Of a stretch of DNA of 64,000 nucleotides, positions 44,399-54,764 are shown in pieces. Made by a program: the position numbers and the translations under genes. The DNA is from Niastella caeni. Lineage in GTDB: Bacteria > Bacteroidota > Bacteroidia > Chitinophagales > Chitinophagaceae. Below the pieces are notes generated by a model. The model saw nothing but the letters and a program-made list of their open reading frames with translations. It was not told the origin of the DNA and ran no database searches. The stretch covers positions 310,001-374,000 of the forward strand of contig NZ_STFF01000002.1 of NCBI RefSeq assembly GCF_004834005.1, in the 5' to 3' direction. The first letter of the stretch is position 1. Every line of letters begins with the position of its first letter.

Positions 44399-47300
44399 AT
44401 GAGAAAAAAAGTACTTTGCCGGGTGCTCATAGCCTCTTTATGCGTACTGGCACTAACGGCTCCTGCGCTTGCCCAAACCAAAATCATAACGGGCATTATC
44501 TCTGACCCACTCGGGGCTCCGCTTGAAAAAGCTACCATAAGAGTTAAAGGCGAAAAAGCATCAGCCATTTCAGATGCAAACGGTCATTTTAAGCTGGTGG
44601 TGCCCGAAAAGGCCACCATGATAGAAGTGTCGTATGTAGGCCTGAAACCGGTTGATGTTGTTATAGAAGGGAAATCCTCGGTGCTGGTTACCCTGAACGT
44701 AGCCGATAGCAAACTCAACGAAGTAGTTGTTATCGGGTATGGTACCGCCCGGCGAAGCGATGTGTCTTCGGCCGTTTCTTCCGTTAAAGCAAAAGACCTG
44801 AAAGACCTGCCGGTAGCCGGCATCGACCAGGCTTTACAGGGAAAAGTAGCCGGTTTAACAGTTACCAATAACAGTGGTCAGCCCGGCGGCGGTGTATCTG
44901 TTAAAGTGCGCGGGGTTACCTCCATCAACAGCAACGACCCCCTGATCGTTATCGACGGTGTTACATTTGTAAATAATACAAGATCAACTTCCGGCTATGC
45001 AGGTTTGGGCGGTTCCGACGGCCAAACCGGTAATAGTGTAATGGCTTCCATTAACCCCGGCGATATTGAATCGATCGATGTTTTGAAAGACGCTTCTGCC
45101 CAGGCCATTTACGGTTCGCAGGCAGCGAATGGCGTAATTCTCATTACCACTAAAAAAGGAAAGAGCGGGGAAGGCAAAATAAATTATGAAATGTATTACG
45201 GCCAGCAACAGGTGCAGAAGAAATTAGACCTGATGAACCTGCGCCAGTTTGCCCAATACCAGAATGAAGTAGCGCCTATTATTGGCCTTACGCCTTCAGA
45301 AGAGTTTAAAGATCCTTCTGTTTTAGGCACAGGTACCGATTGGCAGGATGCTATGTTCCGGAATGGTCAAATACAAAATCATCAGTTGAGTTTTTCCGGT
45401 GGAAAGGATAAAACTTCCTATTACCTGTCGTTGAATTACTTCAATCAGCAAGGTATTTTGTTAGGCTCTGATTTTAAAAGATATACTACGCGCTTTAACC
45501 TCGATCACCAGTTGAAGACCTGGTTGAAGATCGGCGTTAGCACCAACGCAACAAGAAGTATTCAAAATGTAACGCTGGCCGATGCCGCAGAAGGAACCAT
45601 TTGGTGGGGAGCTGTACAAAGTCCGCTGATCCCTGTCAAAAACCTCGATGGCACCTGGGGTGGCGGAACTACCGTTGGCGGTTTCCAATACAGCCAGGAT
45701 AATCCCATTGCCCGGGCTAATTACAGAGGTAATAAATCTACCAACTGGCAGGTGTTTGGAAATACGTATGCAGATCTGCAATTACGGAAAGACCTTTCTT
45801 TCAAAACGGAATTTGCCTATTCACTTGGTTTAAACAATAATACAGCATTCCAGAACTCAGGCGCCATTGGGCCCACCCAACTGCAAAGCCAGTTATTCGA
45901 TAACAGAGGTAATAGCTACTATTACGCCTTGAGAACCTACCTGAATTATAATAAATGGATCAATAAGCATAGTATTTCAGCAACGGTGGGGCATGAAGCG
46001 CAGTATTCTTATTATGAAGGCATCAATGGTAAAAAAGTAAATCTGGCTAATAATATTTTAGATCTGAATGCCGGTGAAAGCGATAAAATGACCTGGGAAC
46101 TGGGTGGCGGAAAAAGTAACTGGGCCATGGAATCATGGTTTGCAAGAGGTAGCTATACCTACGACGACCGCTTCTCGCTGTCTTTGAGTTTCAGGGCAGA
46201 TGCTTCTTCCAATTTCGGTCCCAACAACAAATGGGGCTATTTCCCAGGTGCTTCCTTTGGCTGGACAGTTACCAACGAGCGGTTTGCCGATCCGGTTAAA
46301 AATGTAATGAATTACCTGAAACTGCGTGTTGGGTATGGTTCTGTAGGTAACCAGAATCTTCCTTCAGGCGCACCCAACCCGCCTTATACATCTGTAGTCG
46401 GCTTCTGGCCTGGCCCTGTTGGCTTTGGCACCTCCAGCTACCTGAATGGTATTTCGAATCCTGATTTAAGCTGGGAAGCAGTGGTAACGCAAAATGCCGG
46501 TATCGACGCTGCTTTTCTTAAAGGAAAGATCGAGTTGAACCTCGACGTTTACAAGAAAACAACTACCGATATGTTGATGTTCCTGACCGGTCCCCGCCTG
46601 ATTGGCGTTGGCGACCAATGGAATGATCTGAAAGCGCCCATCGGAAACATTGGTCAAATGAGCAATACAGGAATCGACATCAGTCTTACAACCAATAATA
46701 TTAAAACCAGCGATTTTACCTGGAAGACCAGTGCGGTGTTCTCCCATTTCAAGAACAAGCTCGAAAAAATGGCTGCTTCAACAGCCGGTTTAACAGGTAA
46801 AGTATATTACGATAACTATACCATTACCTATACGCAACCTGGTTATGCAGTAGGTTCATTCTTTGGCCTGGTTACCGATGGTTTGTTCCGCACCCAGCAG
46901 GACCTGGACAATAGCTTGCCGCAGTTTGGTTACAGCGTTGACCAAACGCATACCTGGCTTGGTGATGTTCGCTTCAAAGATGTGATGGCTGATAAAGTGA
47001 TAGATGCCAAAGATATCACCTTCATTGGTAGCCCGCTTCCCAAATTCACCTATGGCTTAACCAACAGCTTTACCTATAAAGATTTTGATCTTAGTGTATT
47101 TGTACAGGGTAGCCAGGGCGCCAAGATCTTCAACTTCCTTCGCTGGCAAACGGAGAAAATGGATAATGCCTTCTATAACCAGATGGTTACCGTTCTGGAC
47201 AGGTATACTGCAACCAATACAAACGGAAAATTACCCCGTTTTACCAATACGAATACAAATAACGTATACATCTCAGACCGCTATGTAGAGGACGGTTCTT

Positions 47301-47539
47301 ATGTGCGCATTCAAAACATCAGCCTGGGATACCGGCTTCCTAAACAGCTCATTGAAAAAGCAAAGATCAATAGTGCAAGAGTGTATGTAACGGTTCAAAA
47401 CCTGAAGACTTTCTCAGATTACAGCGGATACGATCCTGAGATCGGCGCCTTTAATAACAACATCAGACTGATGAATGTTGATATGGGCCACTATCCAAAC
47501 CCACGTTCATTTACAATTGGTGCAAGTCTTGAGTTTTAA
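44399..47539 (+). CDS. SusC-type TonB-dependent receptor of mannan PUL
   Basis: ATG 44399 (MRKKVLCRVLIASLCVLALTAPALAQ) gives about 1046 residues; a TTG at 44387 is less likely. No STN domain: the mature protein starts with the carboxypeptidase-regulatory-like domain (TGIISDPLGAPLEKATIRVKG), then NEVVVIGYGTARRSDVSSAVSS, the plug (VRGVTSINSNDPLIVIDGVTF, IDVLKDASAQAIYGSQAANGV) and the barrel ending FTIGASLEF. The lack of STN fits control by the AraC regulator instead of a sigma/anti-sigma pair. Imports mannan oligosaccharides (inferred from neighbours). Confidence 0.95.
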   Translation: MRKKVLCRVLIASLCVLALTAPALAQTKIITGIISDPLGAPLEKATIRVKGEKASAISDANGHFKLVVPEKATMIEVSYVGLKPVDVVIEGKSSVLVTLNVADSKLNEVVVIGYGTARRSDVSSAVSSVKAKDLKDLPVAGIDQALQGKVAGLTVTNNSGQPGGGVSVKVRGVTSINSNDPLIVIDGVTFVNNTRSTSGYAGLGGSDGQTGNSVMASINPGDIESIDVLKDASAQAIYGSQAANGVILITTKKGKSGEGKINYEMYYGQQQVQKKLDLMNLRQFAQYQNEVAPIIGLTPSEEFKDPSVLGTGTDWQDAMFRNGQIQNHQLSFSGGKDKTSYYLSLNYFNQQGILLGSDFKRYTTRFNLDHQLKTWLKIGVSTNATRSIQNVTLADAAEGTIWWGAVQSPLIPVKNLDGTWGGGTTVGGFQYSQDNPIARANYRGNKSTNWQVFGNTYADLQLRKDLSFKTEFAYSLGLNNNTAFQNSGAIGPTQLQSQLFDNRGNSYYYALRTYLNYNKWINKHSISATVGHEAQYSYYEGINGKKVNLANNILDLNAGESDKMTWELGGGKSNWAMESWFARGSYTYDDRFSLSLSFRADASSNFGPNNKWGYFPGASFGWTVTNERFADPVKNVMNYLKLRVGYGSVGNQNLPSGAPNPPYTSVVGFWPGPVGFGTSSYLNGISNPDLSWEAVVTQNAGIDAAFLKGKIELNLDVYKKTTTDMLMFLTGPRLIGVGDQWNDLKAPIGNIGQMSNTGIDISLTTNNIKTSDFTWKTSAVFSHFKNKLEKMAASTAGLTGKVYYDNYTITYTQPGYAVGSFFGLVTDGLFRTQQDLDNSLPQFGYSVDQTHTWLGDVRFKDVMADKVIDAKDITFIGSPLPKFTYGLTNSFTYKDFDLSVFVQGSQGAKIFNFLRWQTEKMDNAFYNQMVTVLDRYTATNTNGKLPRFTNTNTNNVYISDRYVEDGSYVRIQNISLGYRLPKQLIEKAKINSARVYVTVQNLKTFSDYSGYDPEIGAFNNNIRLMNVDMGHYPNPRSFTIGASLEF

Positions 47540-47570
47540 CTATCTGATGGCTTTAAATAAAAAGTAAACA

Positions 47571-49136
47571 ATGAAACGAAATAATATATATGCTATTTTG
47601 GGAGCTTTCCTGGTACTGTCATCCTGTTCAAAAAAATTTACAGATAAACCTTCCCTGGATGCTACCACGCTTTCGAATTATTACAATACGGCAGAAGAAG
47701 TACGCGGGCTAACCAGTACCTTATACGGTTTGCCCTGGTCGGGTTATGAGAACCGCGCCATGGATGCTATTGGCGATGTAATGGCCGGCAATGAATATAC
47801 CGGTGGCAATGATGATCCACCTTTTCTTAACTTTTCCATGGCTTCCACATCGGTGCGTATTGCCGATGCCTGGAATGTATTTTATAAGATCGGTGGCTGG
47901 ACAAGCGAGTATATGAAGGCGCTGGAGCAAAAGAAGGCAATGGGCGGCAATGCTACGTTTATTGACCCGGGTATTGCGGAGTGCCATTTCTTCCGCGGCA
48001 CCGTATATCTCTTCATTGGCCGTATCTGGGGCGATGCACCCATCATTACCGATCCGGGTAAAGCGGCGTTGTCGGGTAATTTTAATATTCCGAGATACTT
48101 TCAGAAAGATGTATTGCGCTTTGCCCTGGAAGAACTGCAGCTAGCAGAAGCAGGGTTGCCGGAAACAGATCCGCAGCCAGGCAGGGTGACGAAGTATTCA
48201 GCCAAAGGCATGATGGCTAAATTATACCTGTACCTTAAAGATTATGATAACGCAAAAGCAAAAGCGCTGGAAGTAATGAACTCGAACCAGTATGAACTGG
48301 TGGCCGACTATGCCGGGATGTTCAATTCAAGCAGCCTTAATAATAATAAAGAAGCGCTCTTTTCCATACAACACCAGCTTACCAGCAATCCCTGGGGATC
48401 AGGTAACCAAAAGAACCCCGACAGAGGCCCTTCGAATTTGCAAACCGATGAGGCAAGCATGTGGCAATTGTATCTTCCTTCAATGGATATCCTGAGTGCC
48501 TATGAGTTCGGTGATCTTCGCCGTAAGGGCTCCGTAATGGAACAGGGTTGGACTAAACCTGACTGGAAACCGAAGAATGCCAATGCCGCTTACAATACGT
48601 TTATGGCAAACGGTTATAAATATGACACTATTCAAAAGGAAGGCGACGGCGGAATAAAAAATGGTACCCGCTCAAATATTGCAAAGTATGTAGTGGGGCC
48701 CGGTAAAACCTATGGTGGTGAAACCGTACTGGGTATGAACACCGGTATTAATACAATGATCTTACGCTATGCCGACATTTTACTGATCTATGCAGAAGCG
48801 GTTATGGGCAGCGCCTCATCAACATCAGAAACCACCGCATTGGCTGCTTTCAATAAAGTACGGGCACGCGCGGGTTTGACTGCCAAAACTTCTATTACAA
48901 AAGACGAGCTGTTGCGTGAACGTCGTGTTGAATTTGCTTTTGAGGGCGATTACTGGTTCGATATCCAAAGACAGGGATATGCAAAAGCAAAACAGATGAT
49001 TGAAGCGCAAAACAGGGGCACTGCAGATGCCGCAACCAAAGTAACATTTGCTGAAAAATATATGTACCTGCCCATTCCTGCCGGTGAAATATTACAGGAC
49101 CCAGAATTGGCAAAAGACCCGGTTAGCTATTATTAA
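47571..49136 (+). CDS. SusD-type glycan-binding lipoprotein of mannan PUL
   Basis: 521 residues with lipoprotein signal (MKRNNIYAILGAFLVLSSC). SusD-like helical repeats (IAECHFFRGTVYLFIGRIWGDAPIITDPG, YSAKGMMAKLYLYLKDYDNAKAKALEVMNS) and C-terminal ILRYADILLIYAEAV, ELLRERRVEFAFEGDYWFDIQRQG and YLPIPAGEI. Pairs with the SusC 31 bases upstream. Confidence 0.95.
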   Translation: MKRNNIYAILGAFLVLSSCSKKFTDKPSLDATTLSNYYNTAEEVRGLTSTLYGLPWSGYENRAMDAIGDVMAGNEYTGGNDDPPFLNFSMASTSVRIADAWNVFYKIGGWTSEYMKALEQKKAMGGNATFIDPGIAECHFFRGTVYLFIGRIWGDAPIITDPGKAALSGNFNIPRYFQKDVLRFALEELQLAEAGLPETDPQPGRVTKYSAKGMMAKLYLYLKDYDNAKAKALEVMNSNQYELVADYAGMFNSSSLNNNKEALFSIQHQLTSNPWGSGNQKNPDRGPSNLQTDEASMWQLYLPSMDILSAYEFGDLRRKGSVMEQGWTKPDWKPKNANAAYNTFMANGYKYDTIQKEGDGGIKNGTRSNIAKYVVGPGKTYGGETVLGMNTGINTMILRYADILLIYAEAVMGSASSTSETTALAAFNKVRARAGLTAKTSITKDELLRERRVEFAFEGDYWFDIQRQGYAKAKQMIEAQNRGTADAATKVTFAEKYMYLPIPAGEILQDPELAKDPVSYY

Positions 49137-49156
49137 TACTAAACACGATTGTTATT

Positions 49157-50236
49157 ATGAAAAAGTTATTCCAATATAAATTTCTTCTGATCGTTTTGGC
49201 TGTAGGCTCCCTGGCAGTAACCCTTGATTCGTGCAAAAAAGATGGCGACGGAAGTCCTGATATAAAAGCCGGTAACCCCGTTGCTGATAGTGTAAGCCCG
49301 TCCACTGCCGCTGGTGGCGCTACACTAACCCTAAAGGGGAGCGGACTGGGACAAATTCGAAAGATCGTATTTGATAAGGACAGCGTGCCTGCTTCTTTTT
49401 ACACTACGCTGAATACGGAAAATGCATTGGTATTCAGGGTGCCTGATACCATATCGGGCGGGCCGCAGAATATCATCTTCACCAATAGCGAAGGCAGAAC
49501 GTTATCGGTTCCTTTTACCGGTTTGGCCTTTCCCAGTGTAACCAGTGTTTCTAACTACGATTTTGTTGCCGGCACACAGCTTACGCTTACCGGAAATAAC
49601 CTGGAATCTGTGAACAAGGTTGTATTGAATAATACTACTGATCAGGCAACCATTGTTTCAAAATCAAAGAAGCAACTGGTGATCACCATGCCTTCTACAA
49701 CCAGTCCGAGAGCTGCATTAAACATCACCAACGTAACGGGAACCACTCTTACTACGCAGGAGTTTGTAAATATCGATCTGGCATATCCGTTTTTTACAGA
49801 TAGCTTTGGACCGGGTTATGAAAATGGTTCCTGGGGCGATGCTGCCTTTATCTCTACTACAGAGTTCAAAACAGGCAGCAAATCAGTAGGAAAGAATTAC
49901 CAAAAAGGCAACTGGCACCTGCTGGGCCTGGCAAACTGGGGGGCCGGCACTACGCAGGACGCTTCCTACAAATACCTGACCCTTTGGGTGAAAGGCGCTT
50001 CAAGAGATTACTCATTGTACATCATGTCTGATAAAATAACCGGTGGTTACGGAAATTATATTGAAGCCAATAGAATTGATGTACCTGCCAACGTATGGAC
50101 CTATTTCAAAGTGCCTTTGTCAACACTCAACCTGTGGGCTGGCGGTTCAACATTCAATCAGCTTGGTTTCAGGATCAAAGGGCCCGATGCGCAGGATGAA
50201 ATATTCTATTTTGACGATGTTCTTCTGGTTAAATAA
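49157..50236 (+). CDS. IPT/TIG-domain surface glycan-binding lipoprotein
   Basis: 359 residues, lipoprotein signal ending LDSC at about 26. Two IPT/TIG Ig-like modules are visible (residues about 42-125: VSPSTAAGGATLTLKGSGLGQIRKIVF; about 127-205: FVAGTQLTLTGNNLESVNKVVL). The C-terminal 150 residues form a jelly-roll-like domain (GNWHLLGLANWGAG, YKYLTLWVKGAS, TYFKVPLSTLNLW, EIFYFDDVLLVK). This is the usual architecture of surface glycan-binding proteins encoded after SusD in mannan and xylan loci. Expected to bind mannan at the cell surface. Confidence 0.85.
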   Translation: MKKLFQYKFLLIVLAVGSLAVTLDSCKKDGDGSPDIKAGNPVADSVSPSTAAGGATLTLKGSGLGQIRKIVFDKDSVPASFYTTLNTENALVFRVPDTISGGPQNIIFTNSEGRTLSVPFTGLAFPSVTSVSNYDFVAGTQLTLTGNNLESVNKVVLNNTTDQATIVSKSKKQLVITMPSTTSPRAALNITNVTGTTLTTQEFVNIDLAYPFFTDSFGPGYENGSWGDAAFISTTEFKTGSKSVGKNYQKGNWHLLGLANWGAGTTQDASYKYLTLWVKGASRDYSLYIMSDKITGGYGNYIEANRIDVPANVWTYFKVPLSTLNLWAGGSTFNQLGFRIKGPDAQDEIFYFDDVLLVK

Positions 50237-50277
50237 AATCAAAATGTCCGTACTCCTATTGAAACTGCAGATGAACT

Positions 50278-51438
50278 ATGAATAGGTATGTAAGCAATAT
50301 AAAACATCTTTTGTTGCTGGCCGGACTGGTGGGGGCTAACTGCTCCTCTGCCCGGCCGGTAACGAAAGAACTGCCGGCCGATAAAAACGCTACTTCGCAA
50401 ACAATTAACCTGTACAATAATTTAAAGAAAGTAGCGCAGAAGGGTTTTATGTTCGGCCACCAGGACGATCTGGCGTATGGGGTGAACTGGAAATATGAAA
50501 ATGGCAGAAGTGATATAAAGGATGTAGCCGGCGATTATCCCGCCGTGTATGGCTGGGAGTTAGGCGGGCTGGAAGCCAATGCAGAAAAGAATATCGACGG
50601 CGTTCCGTTTAAAAAAATGCGCCAGTATATAAAAGAAGGCTATGAGCGTGGCGGTGTGATCACTATCAGTTGGCATGCCCGAAGTCCGTTTGGCGCGGAA
50701 AAAGGCGCCTGGGATACTACGCATGGTACCGTTGCCTCTATTTTACCAGGCGCGGCTAACCACCAGTTGTATAAATCGTGGTTAGATGAGCTCGCGAAAT
50801 TCTTTCTGTCATTAAAAGGAAGCCAGGGCGAAGCCATCCCGGTTTTGTTCAGGCCGTTTCACGAGTTAACAGGAAACTGGTTCTGGTGGTGCCGTAATAC
50901 CTGCACGCCTGAACAGTTCAAAGTATTATGGCGGTTTACGCTGTATTACCTGCGGGAAGAAAAGAAAGTGCACAATCTCTTATACGTATACAATACGTCG
51001 GGCGATTTTAAAACAAAAGGGGAATTCCTGGAACGCTATCCGGGCGATGACATCGTAGATATGATCAGTTTTGATTCTTACCAGTATGATGACCCGGCCA
51101 AAAGCGACTGGTTTGTAAAGAATATCAATTTTCAATTGGGCCTAATTTCAGAAATAGCCGCTGAAAAAAATAAACTCACAGCCCTGGCCGAAACCGGATA
51201 TGAGCAAATTCCATTTGCCAACTGGTTCACGGAGACCTTATTGAAAGCGATAGGGGAGCATAAGATCTCTTACGTACTGCTCTGGCGCAACCATGGCTAT
51301 AATGAATGGATGAAAAAGATGCATTATTATGCGCCGTATAAGGGCCATGGATCAGAACTTGATTTCTTAAAGTTCTATCAGTTAGATAATACCTTATTCG
51401 AGAAAGATATAGCCAAAGAAAAACTCTATACCGATTAA
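50278..51438 (+). CDS. GH26 beta-mannanase, lipoprotein
   Basis: 386 residues, lipoprotein signal with Cys22. GH26 motifs: MFGHQDDLAYG, YPAVYGWELGG, ISWHARSP, acid/base Glu196 in FRPFHELTGNWFWW, and nucleophile Glu305 in TALAETGYEQ. Family members in the equivalent Bacteroides fragilis locus release mannobiose from mannan. The next genes form the matching intracellular pathway, so the product is probably mannobiose. Confidence 0.92.
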   Translation: MNRYVSNIKHLLLLAGLVGANCSSARPVTKELPADKNATSQTINLYNNLKKVAQKGFMFGHQDDLAYGVNWKYENGRSDIKDVAGDYPAVYGWELGGLEANAEKNIDGVPFKKMRQYIKEGYERGGVITISWHARSPFGAEKGAWDTTHGTVASILPGAANHQLYKSWLDELAKFFLSLKGSQGEAIPVLFRPFHELTGNWFWWCRNTCTPEQFKVLWRFTLYYLREEKKVHNLLYVYNTSGDFKTKGEFLERYPGDDIVDMISFDSYQYDDPAKSDWFVKNINFQLGLISEIAAEKNKLTALAETGYEQIPFANWFTETLLKAIGEHKISYVLLWRNHGYNEWMKKMHYYAPYKGHGSELDFLKFYQLDNTLFEKDIAKEKLYTD

Positions 51439-51717
51439 AGCCTGTTCCTGGTTAAGTAATCAAGATTGCATGTTTGTATTGACCTGAACGGGTTGACCCT
51501 GACGGAGATTCCACTATAACTTGCATTATATGATAAATAAACCTATCCACTGATGGCCTGGGTGAAGGCCCTCTTTATGCTGCTACCGGCTATGTTGTTA
51601 ACCATAGCCGTGAATATGCCAAATCTAAAGGCTGCACCATTTTTAGAATTTGGATTGAAGGCAGGAATATTTTGAATTATTGCCGATTACCGATTGCCGA
51701 TTCACGAATTTTAACGA
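51439..51717. other. Gap with a possible gene remnant
   Basis: A 279-base gap between GH26 and the symporter. A frame without stops from about 51535 towards the symporter start reads LSTDGLGEGPLYAATGYVV and KGCTIFRIWIEGRN; it has no start codon or family match. May be a degraded gene fragment. Confidence 0.3.
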
Positions 51718-53550
51718 ATGAAGATAACATTATTAGACGCAGGCATTGTTTTTCTATACCTGGCTACCATGGTAGTAATAGGTTGGACGTTACGTAAAAG
51801 AGCACGGAAAAATAAGGAAAGCTATTTGTTAGGTGGGAAGTCGCTACCGTGGTATATGCTGGGTTTAAGTGATGCCAGCGATATGTTCGATATCAGTGGT
51901 ACCATGTGGATGGTGGCCTTGTGTTTTGTGTATGGGATGAAGTCGATCTGGATCCCCTGGTTATGGCCTGTATTTAACCAGGTATTTATGATGATGTTCA
52001 TTTCAAAATGGGTGCGCCGGTCGAATGCCAGCACCGGCGCCGAATGGCTGGTAACCCGTTTTGGTACCAGCGGCAAAGGCATAAAAAGTTCTCACAATGT
52101 AGTAGTGGCCTTTGCGCTGTTAAGCTGTTTTGGATTTCTCGCCTATGGCTTTGTTGGCCTGGGCAAGTTCATTGAAATATTTGTTCCGTGGAATACGGTG
52201 GCGCCTTACGTACCATTTGCAATAGCGCCCGAATATGTGCCGCATCTGTATGGTATTGTGTTTACACTGTTCGCTATGTTCTATTCCATCCTGGGCGGTA
52301 TGCACAGCATTGTATTGGGCGATGTGATCAAGTATATCATCATGACGGTAGCCTGCATTGCCATTGCAGTTATTGCTATGGTGAAGTTACACACCAATGG
52401 TACGGTGCTCGCTGTACCTAATGGCTGGACCAATCCTTTTTTCAACTGGCATTTGGATCTCGATTGGAGCAGTACGGTACCCGATGCCAATAAGAAGATC
52501 GCAGAAGACGGATTTGGGTTGTTTGGATTTTTCTTTATGATGATGTTGTTCAAAGGGATTTTTGCCAGCCTTGCCGGGCCTGCACCCAATTACGACATGC
52601 AGAAAGTATTATCAACCCGTTCGCCCAAAGAAGCGAGCAAAATGTCGGGGTTTGTATCCATCATCTTGTTACCGGTACGGTATTCCATGATCATTGGGCT
52701 TACGGTACTGGCGTTATTGTATTATAACCAGCTCGATCTGCATGCGGCCAACGGAACCGATTTTGAAAAGATATTACCGTCGGCCATCAATAACTTTTTA
52801 CCGGTAGGTATTTTAGGCCTGGTGCTCACCGGTTTGCTGGGCGCCTTCATGGGCACGTTCTCGGGCACCCTGAATGCCGCGCAGGCATATATCGTAAATG
52901 ATATTTATTTGAAGTATGTAGATCCGCAGGCGGGCACAAAGAAAATAATCACCGCCAATTACCTTGTGGGTATTGTTGTTGTAGCCATTGGCGTAGCGCT
53001 TGGTTTTTTTGCAAAGAATGTGAACAGTGTGCTGCAATGGATAGTAGGCGCTTTATATGGCGGATACATTGCCGCCAATATGTTGAAATGGTATTGGTGG
53101 CGCTTTAATGCCAATGGATTTTTCTGGGGCATGGCCAGTGGTATTATGGCCGCACTGGTATTTCCCTTCATTTTTACAAATACCTTACCCTTGTATAGCT
53201 GGCCCTTGTTGTTCCTGATCTCCCTGGCTGGTTGTTTTATCGGGACCTATACAGCCCCACCCACAGAAGAAGCCGTATTGAAACAATTTTATAAAACCGT
53301 AAAGCCCTGGGGTTTTTGGCAACCCATACAAGCAAAAGTAATGGCCGAAGACCCGGCGTTTATACCTAATAAGAATTTCAAGACCGATATGTTCAACGTA
53401 GTACTGGGGATCATAGGTCAGTGTTGTTTAACCATTCTGCCTATGTACATCGTATTATGGTTGAAGCTGCCATTGTTGATCACGGTGGCCATATTGGTGA
53501 TCATTATAATGGTTTTAAAAAGAACCTGGTGGGATAAACTGGAAAACTAA
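51718..53550 (+). CDS. Sodium:solute symporter (SSS family), mannobiose uptake
   Basis: 610 residues with about 14 membrane segments. SSS landmarks: GWTLRKRARKNKESYLLGGKSLPWYMLGLSDASDMFDISGTMWM at the start (positions about 24-68) and MGTFSGTLNAAQAYIVNDIYLKYV near the middle. A long polar tail before the last helices. In the B. fragilis mannan operon a transporter of this type lies between the mannanase and the phosphorylase; the same order is seen here. Inner-membrane import of the disaccharide is inferred from that. Confidence 0.9.
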   Translation: MKITLLDAGIVFLYLATMVVIGWTLRKRARKNKESYLLGGKSLPWYMLGLSDASDMFDISGTMWMVALCFVYGMKSIWIPWLWPVFNQVFMMMFISKWVRRSNASTGAEWLVTRFGTSGKGIKSSHNVVVAFALLSCFGFLAYGFVGLGKFIEIFVPWNTVAPYVPFAIAPEYVPHLYGIVFTLFAMFYSILGGMHSIVLGDVIKYIIMTVACIAIAVIAMVKLHTNGTVLAVPNGWTNPFFNWHLDLDWSSTVPDANKKIAEDGFGLFGFFFMMMLFKGIFASLAGPAPNYDMQKVLSTRSPKEASKMSGFVSIILLPVRYSMIIGLTVLALLYYNQLDLHAANGTDFEKILPSAINNFLPVGILGLVLTGLLGAFMGTFSGTLNAAQAYIVNDIYLKYVDPQAGTKKIITANYLVGIVVVAIGVALGFFAKNVNSVLQWIVGALYGGYIAANMLKWYWWRFNANGFFWGMASGIMAALVFPFIFTNTLPLYSWPLLFLISLAGCFIGTYTAPPTEEAVLKQFYKTVKPWGFWQPIQAKVMAEDPAFIPNKNFKTDMFNVVLGIIGQCCLTILPMYIVLWLKLPLLITVAILVIIIMVLKRTWWDKLEN

Positions 53551-53573
53551 TCAGACTCTAAAATTGAAATGTA

Positions 53574-54764
53574 ATGGACAAGAATTTTTTGAAGCGGCTG
53601 GAAATGCTGAAAAAATCGCACGAGAAGTTAATTAACCGTACTAATGAAAAAGTGGAAGAAGATAACGGGATCTATTGCCGGTATAAAAACCCGGTGTTAA
53701 CGGCCCGTCATACGCCTTTGTTCTGGCGCTATGATCTCAATGCCGAAACCAATCCGTATTTGATGGAACGGATCGGAATCAACACAGTCCTCAATGCCGG
53801 TGCTATTAAGCTGAACGGAAAATATCATTTGATTGCCCGCGTAGAAGGCAGCGACCGGAAATCTTTTTTCGCTGTGGCGGAAAGCGATAATGGCATCGAT
53901 GGGTTCAAATTCTGGGATTATCCGGTGTTGATGCCACAAACTGAAATAGAAGATACCAATATTTACGATATGCGGGTGGTGCAGCATGAAGATGGCTGGA
54001 TCTACGGATTGTTCTGTACCGAGCGCCGCGATCCCCATGCGCCGCCTTCCGATCAATCTTCGGCTATTGCGCAGTGTGGTATAGCCCGTACGAAAGACCT
54101 GAAAAAATGGGAACGGCTGGCCGATCTGAAAACGCCTTCTCCCCAGCAACGCAATGTGGTGCTGCACCCTGAGTTTGTTGACGGACAGTATGCCTTTTAT
54201 ACCCGTCCGCAGGATGGGTTTATAGAAGCAGGCACCGGAGGTGGCATCGGCTTCGGGTTAAGCAGCTCCATGGAGAATGCCGTTATTCATAAAGAAGTAG
54301 TGGTTGATAAAAGGATATACCATACCATCTCTGAAGCAAAGAATGGCCTGGGCCCGCAACCCATTAAAACAGCCCAAGGTTGGTTGCACCTGGCGCATGG
54401 CGTAAGAAATACGGCTGCAGGTTTGCGTTACGTGCTGTATATGTTCATGACCGGTCTGAATGACCTCACCAATATAATTTATAAACCTGCTGGTTATTTT
54501 ATAGCACCCGAAGGCGAAGAACGGGTAGGGGATGTATCGAACGTGGTATTCGGCAATGGCTGGATCGCAGATGAAGACGGACGCGTGTTCATTTATTATG
54601 CATCCTCCGATACCCGCATGCATGTAGCCGAATCAACCATCGATCGACTGGTAGATTACGTGATGAATACACCGGCAGATGGTTTTACCTCCGCTGCTTC
54701 GGTTCGGACTCTCTATAAAATGATTGATAATAATAAGTTGGTGCAGCAGCATACTGTTTCATGA
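53574..54764 (+). CDS. GH130 4-O-beta-D-mannosyl-D-glucose phosphorylase
   Basis: 396 residues, no signal peptide, cytosolic. GH130 five-bladed propeller motifs: [42 protein letters not shown], catalytic Asp132 in [60 protein letters not shown] and [12 protein letters not shown]. Cleaves mannosylglucose with phosphate to mannose-1-phosphate and glucose. Overlaps the epimerase gene by four bases (ATGA at 54761), so the two enzymes are translationally coupled. Confidence 0.93.
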   Translation: MDKNFLKRLEMLKKSHEKLINRTNEKVEEDNGIYCRYKNPVLTARHTPLFWRYDLNAETNPYLMERIGINTVLNAGAIKLNGKYHLIARVEGSDRKSFFAVAESDNGIDGFKFWDYPVLMPQTEIEDTNIYDMRVVQHEDGWIYGLFCTERRDPHAPPSDQSSAIAQCGIARTKDLKKWERLADLKTPSPQQRNVVLHPEFVDGQYAFYTRPQDGFIEAGTGGGIGFGLSSSMENAVIHKEVVVDKRIYHTISEAKNGLGPQPIKTAQGWLHLAHGVRNTAAGLRYVLYMFMTGLNDLTNIIYKPAGYFIAPEGEERVGDVSNVVFGNGWIADEDGRVFIYYASSDTRMHVAESTIDRLVDYVMNTPADGFTSAASVRTLYKMIDNNKLVQQHTVS

